Part shown: positions 59,712 to 64,000 of the stretch, piece by piece
Position numbering within the stretch: the stretch's first letter is position 1
How the letters are laid out: each line of letters begins with the position of its first letter
NCBI GenBank assembly: GCA_947458585.1
Contig: CANGYY010000001.1
Location: 61,001 to 125,000 of the forward strand
DNA: 64,000 bases
Source of the DNA: Cyclobacteriaceae bacterium
GTDB taxonomy: Bacteria; Bacteroidota; Bacteroidia; Cytophagales; Cyclobacteriaceae
Direction: 5' to 3'
The notes under the pieces: generated by a model
Databases searched by the model: none
What the model saw: the letters and a program-made list of their open reading frames with translations, nothing else
What the model was told of the DNA's origin: nothing
Translations under genes and position numbers: made by a program

Positions 59712-59719
59712 TATATTTG
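59712..59719 (+). promoter_or_regulatory. -7 element (TATATTTG) of the fur-STAS unit
   Basis: Exact TAnnTTTG, 16 nt before the fur ATG. No TTG at the ideal spacing upstream was seen. Confidence 0.5.
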
Positions 59720-59735
59720 AAAAAAATCAACCCCA

Positions 59736-60200
59736 ATGGCTTTGAATCCGGCTCATTTCGAAGAAGTAAAGAAGATTTTTACTGCGTACTTGGAAACTCA
59801 GAAGTTGCGTAAAACGCCTGAGCGCTACGCCATTCTAGAAGAAATCTACAGCCGCACTGGTCATTTTGATGTGGAAGGGCTCTACATCAGCATGAAAAAT
59901 AAAAACTACCGGGTGAGTCGTGCCACGGTTTACAATACCTTGGATTTGTTGGTGGAATGTGATTTGGTTACCAAACATCAGTTTGGGAAAAATCTAGCGC
60001 AGTTCGAAAAGTCCTATGGTTTTAAGCAGCACGATCACTTGATTTGTATAGACTGCAATCAGGTTTTGGAATTTTGTGACCCACGGATTCAAACCATTCA
60101 AACTACCGTTTCCGAAATATTGAATTTCCAGGTGGTCCACCACTCGCTGATCCTTTATGGAAACTGCAAAAAGGAAAATTGTCAAAACAAAAAGAACTAA
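59736..60200 (+). CDS. fur: Fur-family transcriptional regulator
   Basis: 154 residues. The winged-helix DNA-binding part (about 15-90) has [26 protein letters not shown] and [16 protein letters not shown]. The dimerisation domain has [17 protein letters not shown] and [11 protein letters not shown], with two Cys pairs likely binding structural zinc. Whether it senses iron, zinc or peroxide cannot be read from the sequence; general Fur/Zur/PerR assignment is by family. The STAS gene starts 1 nt after its stop. Confidence 0.88.
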   Translation: MALNPAHFEEVKKIFTAYLETQKLRKTPERYAILEEIYSRTGHFDVEGLYISMKNKNYRVSRATVYNTLDLLVECDLVTKHQFGKNLAQFEKSYGFKQHDHLICIDCNQVLEFCDPRIQTIQTTVSEILNFQVVHHSLILYGNCKKENCQNKKN

Positions 60201-60201
60201 T

Positions 60202-60543
60202 ATGAAACTCCAATTTAGTCAAAAAAAAGACCCTAAAGTTCACTACCTATTTATGGAAGGGGATTTGATTGGAGATGAGGCAGGTCCAAGGCTTGCAGAA
60301 CTAGTCAGTGATTCGGTGGAGGAAGGAATAAAGGTGCTCGTCATTGATTTAGAAAAAGTGAGGTACATCAGTTCTAGTGGGCTTGGGTTGCTGATTACCC
60401 TGCTCACAAAAATGAAAAATGCGGATGGGGAGCTCTTTTTAACGGCTCCTTCTGAGCATGTGAAAAAGTTATTGATCATCACCAAACTCAACGGGATTTT
60501 TAAAGTCCTTGATTCGGTGGATGAGTTGACTTTCCAACGGTAA
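60202..60543 (+). CDS. STAS-domain protein (anti-sigma factor antagonist-like)
   Basis: 113 residues from ATG 60202, 1 nt after the fur stop; a longer frame overlapping fur is rejected. The STAS core FMEGDLIGDEAGPRLAEL (about 17-34) and the phosphorylatable serine region YISSSGLGLLITLL (Ser near 57-59) are present. Such proteins bind and release anti-sigma kinases. No partner kinase or sigma factor is adjacent. Co-transcribed with fur. Confidence 0.9.
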   Translation: MKLQFSQKKDPKVHYLFMEGDLIGDEAGPRLAELVSDSVEEGIKVLVIDLEKVRYISSSGLGLLITLLTKMKNADGELFLTAPSEHVKKLLIITKLNGIFKVLDSVDELTFQR

Positions 60544-60546
60544 TTG

Positions 60547-60569
60547 AAGTCCCCAAAGGGGCTTTTTTT
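60547..60569 (+). terminator. Terminator after the STAS gene
   Basis: AAG-CCCC (60547-60554, with one bulged T) pairs with GGGG-CTT (60558-60564), then a T run to 60569. Confidence 0.55.
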
Positions 60570-60680
60570 ATTCTCAGCGGCATCTTGAAGATTTAATGCC
60601 CGCTTTACTTGGTTTTCTTTTGCCTTATCGCAAATTTCGACCTTTAAAAAACTTACAGCAACGTATAGATTTTGCATCAA

Positions 60681-61952
60681 ATGAAGATGGATGTATTGTT
60701 AGGCCTCCAATGGGGCGATGAAGGAAAAGGAAAAATAGTGGACGTGTTGGCTCCTCAATACGAGGTAGTGGCTCGTTTTCAGGGAGGTCCTAATGCGGGA
60801 CATACCTTGGAATTTGACGGATTCAAGCACGTGCTACATCAAATTCCATCGGGGATTTTCCGTTCTCAAATCCTGAATATCATTGGAAATGGAGTGGTCT
60901 TGGATCCCATCATTCTTAAAAAAGAAATAGAAGCCTTGGGGAAGTTCTCCATTGACTACCGCAAAAATCTGGTAATTTCTAAAAAGGCGACCATCATCAT
61001 CCCTACGCACAAGCTTTTGGATGCGGCTTACGAACAAGCAAAAGGAGATAAGAAAATTGGTTCGACGCTAAAAGGAATCGGGCCTACTTACCAAGATAAA
61101 ATTGGGCGTTCGGCTCTTCGAATTGGGGATGTACTCAGTGTTGACTTTAAGGAGAAGTATGCCACACTACTCGATAAGCATAAGTCTACGCTTTCGTTTT
61201 ACAACTTTCCTCTGGACGCCTTGGAAGAGATGGAACGTCAATTTTTTGAGGCCATTGAATTCGTCAAGACACTTCCTTTGATTGATAGTGAATATGTAGT
61301 CAATGAAGCCTTGCAAGCCAAGAAGCGTATTTTAGCAGAAGGTGCACAGGGTTCGCTTTTAGATATTGACTTTGGAAGTTATCCTTTTGTAACCAGTTCC
61401 AATACCATGACTGCAGGAGCTTGCACGGGTTTGGGTGTGGCACCTTCCAAAATCGGTGAGGTCTTTGGGATTTTCAAGGCCTATTGCACACGTGTAGGTT
61501 CTGGCCCTTTTCCTACGGAATTGATGGATAGTACGGGTGAGGCGATGCGTAAAGAAGGGAATGAATTTGGCAGCACCACTGGCCGTCCTAGACGATGTGG
61601 ATGGTTGGATTTGCCGGCCTTGAAGTATTCCATCATGATCAATGGGGTCACTCAATTGTTTATGATGAAGGCGGATGTGCTCAATATTTTTGAAGAGATC
61701 AAGGTTTGTACGGCTTACGAATTGCCATCGGGGGAGCAGATTCAAAAATTACCATTTGAAATCAATGAACTCGATGCCAAGCCAGTGTACAAGACAATGA
61801 AGGGATGGCATTGTTCCTTGGAAGGGATAAATACCTATGATAAATTCCCAGAAGCGTTAAAAGAATATGTGTCCTACATAGAAAAAGAACTGCAAGTTCC
61901 GATTAAGTTGGTATCCATAGGTCCTGACCGCACGCAAACAATTATGCGGTAA
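60681..61952 (+). CDS. purA: Adenylosuccinate synthetase
   Basis: 423 residues from ATG 60681 (MKMDVLLGLQWGDEGKGKIV); the frame opens at a TTG at 60672. It makes adenylosuccinate from IMP, aspartate and GTP. The P-loop GDEGKGK (12-18, catalytic Asp13) and the GGPNAGHT motif (His41) are present, as are STLKGIGPTYQDK (about 121-133) and GSTTGRPRRCGWLD. Upstream, TAGATTTTG (60666-60674) is close to the -7 consensus. A good terminator follows. Confidence 0.96.
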   Translation: MKMDVLLGLQWGDEGKGKIVDVLAPQYEVVARFQGGPNAGHTLEFDGFKHVLHQIPSGIFRSQILNIIGNGVVLDPIILKKEIEALGKFSIDYRKNLVISKKATIIIPTHKLLDAAYEQAKGDKKIGSTLKGIGPTYQDKIGRSALRIGDVLSVDFKEKYATLLDKHKSTLSFYNFPLDALEEMERQFFEAIEFVKTLPLIDSEYVVNEALQAKKRILAEGAQGSLLDIDFGSYPFVTSSNTMTAGACTGLGVAPSKIGEVFGIFKAYCTRVGSGPFPTELMDSTGEAMRKEGNEFGSTTGRPRRCGWLDLPALKYSIMINGVTQLFMMKADVLNIFEEIKVCTAYELPSGEQIQKLPFEINELDAKPVYKTMKGWHCSLEGINTYDKFPEALKEYVSYIEKELQVPIKLVSIGPDRTQTIMR

Positions 61953-61974
61953 GAAAATCCATGCTTATGGAAGA

Positions 61975-62009
61975 GCTCTTGGCAATACCTAGCCAAGAGC
62001 TTTTTTTTT
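61975..62009 (+). terminator. Terminator of purA
   Basis: GCTCTTGGC (61975-61983) pairs with GCCAAGAGC (61992-62000), then nine T (62001-62009), 22 nt after the purA stop codon. Confidence 0.9.
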
Positions 62010-62051
62010 ACCAAATGACTTGCGTTATTTAAGATTCCTAAGGTCAGGCAG

Positions 62052-64000
62052 GTGAAGCAACTACTCCATTTTCTTTCCGTTTCGTTGATTTTGATGCTCC
62101 CATTTCGGGCAGCAGCTCAGATTGGCTTTCCTTACTGCGAGAGTTTTCAAACTGCCGGTACCCAAGCTGCTACCAAATTTGGAGGAAATGCGCAATTGAG
62201 TCCAGGCGTATTGCGTCTGACCTCGAATCAGGTCAACCAACGTGGACATGTGTATTTGGACATTTCCTTTCCTTCCACCTACGGATTAAAAGCTGAGTTT
62301 GAGTATTTCAGTTATGGAGGTACAGGTTGGGGTCCAGGAGTCAACTCAGGGGATGGCTTTAGTGTCTTTCTATTTGATGCCGCAACCCCTGTTTTTAATT
62401 CAGGTGGATTTGGTGGATCCTTGGGATATGGCCCTCGTGATCAAGAACCTGGCTTATCCAATGGATATTTGGGAATTGGATTTGATGAGTATGGAGGTTT
62501 TGGAACCACCAATGGCGGACTAAATGGAAGTTTTCCCAATCAATCTCCAACTCAATTAGCGCCCAATTCGATTGTAGTTCGAGGACCTGGAAATCAATTT
62601 CAGGGCTATCCTTTTGTCATAGGAAGGCGAACTATGGAGGTTGGACAAGATGGATTGAGCCCAACTGATCAATTCCCAATTAGTTCAGGAGGGGTAGGAA
62701 CCACTCGTGTTACAGATCGAAATAAGCCGGGTTACCGGAAGGTGTTTTTGGAATTGCAGCCCAATCCGAATGGACCAGGCTTTTTTATAACGCTCAAAAT
62801 GGAGGTGACCACAGAGCCCAATCAACCTCGGATGGTTACCATTTTTGACCGGCCCTACTTTTTCCCTGCCCCAAAAAATTTGAAGATTGGATTTGCTGCC
62901 TCGACGGGAGGATCAACCAATTTTCATGAAATCCGGAATCTTATAGTTCAGGTGGCAGCAGACGATGCGCTTCAAAATCCAGAAGGAGTTGATTTTACGG
63001 ATAAAGCCTCTTGTGCGGGTCAGCTAAATCAATTTTACATCACCGATGAGGAAGTTCGCCTGCCTAATGACAATAGTTCGATTCGCTGCTTGCAGTTTTA
63101 TGCTTCCTTAGCCGATATTGAAGAAGAGAGTGAGGATTTATGCACTCAAGCGCGTTGTTTGGAGCAAAATCGGGTTTTGATTGTTCCGCAAGGAGTTTTT
63201 CAGGCCAATGATCAGGAGGGAGGCTTTACATTTCTTCCCAATGAATCCTTTATTGATCAGCAGGTGACGGTTTACTACACGATTACAGATAATTATGGAA
63301 AAACCTCCAAGGGCAATGCAATGACCTTGTTGATTAAGGAGTCCCCGGATCCCATTGCCTTAAAATCGAGTGGCGCTACAGAAGCGCAAAATGAGGTGAT
63401 TGTTTGTGAAGGGGAATCTGTGAAGCTGATTGGCGAAGGGAATGAGGCTTATTACCGGTTTGAATGGAAAAAAGATGGGGTTTTATTACCGGATGCTATC
63501 AACCAGGAATTGGTCGTAGATGCATTAGGGGTATATGAGGTCATTGGTTACAATCGGAAAAATTGTCCTGCTGTAAGTAATAAAATAGAAGTCAAATGGG
63601 TCGCTTATCCTGAATTGAAGTTGACCAAGCCAATTGTGGGTTGCACCATTGGGCAATCCCTAGATATCCGAAGTTTTATTGCAGGCTTTGATTCCCAGCT
63701 TTACGATTATAGAATGGTAGGAGAGGGCTTGGATTTGGAAAATGAAGAATTGAAGGAGGTCGGTACTTCAGGTCAATTTGAATTACAAGTGAAGCCGAAA
63801 GGCTTTGCCTGTTACTCGGATCCATTTCCAATAGAAGTATTCATCCAAGAGAAAGCGCTAGAAGTAGCCTTTGATTTTGTAGTTGCAGGTACAGACATCA
63901 AAGATGATGCGACTGGAGGTATATTTCCGGACGATGTGATTCAGTTTACGAATTTATCCGAGGATAGGCTGATTAAGTGGGAATGGGATTTTGGTGATGC
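62052..64000 (+). CDS. Large secreted surface protein with L-type lectin-like and PKD-like domains (5' part)
   Basis: An open frame of 649 codons from GTG 62052 runs off the right edge without a stop. It starts with a signal peptide (KQLLHFLSVSLILMLPFRAAAQ). Residues about 25-300 look like a legume/L-type lectin jelly-roll (YLDISFPSTYGLKAEFEYFS, GDGFSVFLFDA, GYLGIGFDEYGGFG). Cys-bearing Ig-like modules follow (about 400-560), then FTNLSEDRLIKWEWDFGD, the start of a PKD domain. The layout fits Bacteroidota adhesins/gliding-associated proteins that usually end in a T9SS sorting domain; the end is not visible. Confidence 0.8.
   Translation, partial: MKQLLHFLSVSLILMLPFRAAAQIGFPYCESFQTAGTQAATKFGGNAQLSPGVLRLTSNQVNQRGHVYLDISFPSTYGLKAEFEYFSYGGTGWGPGVNSGDGFSVFLFDAATPVFNSGGFGGSLGYGPRDQEPGLSNGYLGIGFDEYGGFGTTNGGLNGSFPNQSPTQLAPNSIVVRGPGNQFQGYPFVIGRRTMEVGQDGLSPTDQFPISSGGVGTTRVTDRNKPGYRKVFLELQPNPNGPGFFITLKMEVTTEPNQPRMVTIFDRPYFFPAPKNLKIGFAASTGGSTNFHEIRNLIVQVAADDALQNPEGVDFTDKASCAGQLNQFYITDEEVRLPNDNSSIRCLQFYASLADIEEESEDLCTQARCLEQNRVLIVPQGVFQANDQEGGFTFLPNESFIDQQVTVYYTITDNYGKTSKGNAMTLLIKESPDPIALKSSGATEAQNEVIVCEGESVKLIGEGNEAYYRFEWKKDGVLLPDAINQELVVDALGVYEVIGYNRKNCPAVSNKIEVKWVAYPELKLTKPIVGCTIGQSLDIRSFIAGFDSQLYDYRMVGEGLDLENEELKEVGTSGQFELQVKPKGFACYSDPFPIEVFIQEKALEVAFDFVVAGTDIKDDATGGIFPDDVIQFTNLSEDRLIKWEWDFGD

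Noticed and set aside
62299..62523. 74-codon frame rich in methionine
   Set aside because: It is an alternative frame inside the lectin-like gene whose frame is open from 62052 to the window end.

Overview
The window looks like a chromosome segment from a member of the Bacteroidota, most likely order Cytophagales (a Cyclobacteriaceae/Algoriphagus-like organism; this placement is inference from gene content). The evidence is a SusC/SusD pair, many TAnnTTTG -7 promoter elements, almost no Shine-Dalgarno sequences, a PD40/OmpA protein, SBF transporters, DUF4407, and lectin/PKD surface proteins. GC content looks moderate and genes are dense on both strands.

Region by region. (1) 1-9,020: flippase fragment and enoyl-CoA hydratase on the minus strand; NADP-type isocitrate dehydrogenase, a glycosyltransferase, two transporters, a secreted protein, an acetyltransferase and a secreted nucleotide-pyrophosphatase-like phosphodiesterase on the plus strand. 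(2) 9,020-11,313: a small accessory patch with AT-rich repeats, a truncated dinD and an AlbA_2/ATPase-type protein carrying a 12-bp tandem repeat. (3) 11,347-14,832: a short DnaE-type polymerase, a 31-bp palindrome upstream of it, and a small conserved-looking gene. (4) 14,884-21,592: a complete trpEGDCFBA operon, preceded by a promoter, a 25-codon leader peptide with three consecutive Trp codons and a terminator/antiterminator pair, a textbook-like ribosome-mediated attenuator. (5) 21,876-25,796: an aromatic amino acid hydroxylase, then hisH-hisA-hisF-hisIE. (6) 25,816-34,074: S41 peptidase, Dabb protein, typA, SBF transporter, SGNH hydrolase, DUF4407 protein, VIT1-type transporter. (7) 34,656-36,765: an unrecognised lipoprotein plus an unrecognised barrel-like protein. 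(8) 36,835-45,702: glycosyltransferase, leuS, M20-type amidohydrolase, acetyltransferase, queE and a PD40/OmpA protein. (9) 46,160-51,933: susC-susD-lipoprotein operon and a secreted protein. (10) 52,215-64,000: pterin synthase, lpxB, clpX-clpP, tig, tRNA-Leu, spoT/relA, fur, STAS protein, purA and the start of a large lectin/PKD surface protein.

Functional links. The trp, his and aromatic hydroxylase genes make a 10-kb amino acid block. The pterin synthase at 52,215 has the Cys-x5-His-Gly-His signature of biopterin-type enzymes rather than the Cys-x3 form of QueD, so it may supply cofactor to the hydroxylase at 21,876. Cell envelope functions (flippase, glycosyltransferases, LpxB, SusCD, OmpA, lectin) recur throughout.

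Many starts were moved from the longest open frame to an internal codon, using promoter position, neighbouring stops and family N-termini. The most noteworthy element is the trp attenuator. I saw no CRISPR array, insertion sequence transposase, rRNA or prophage.
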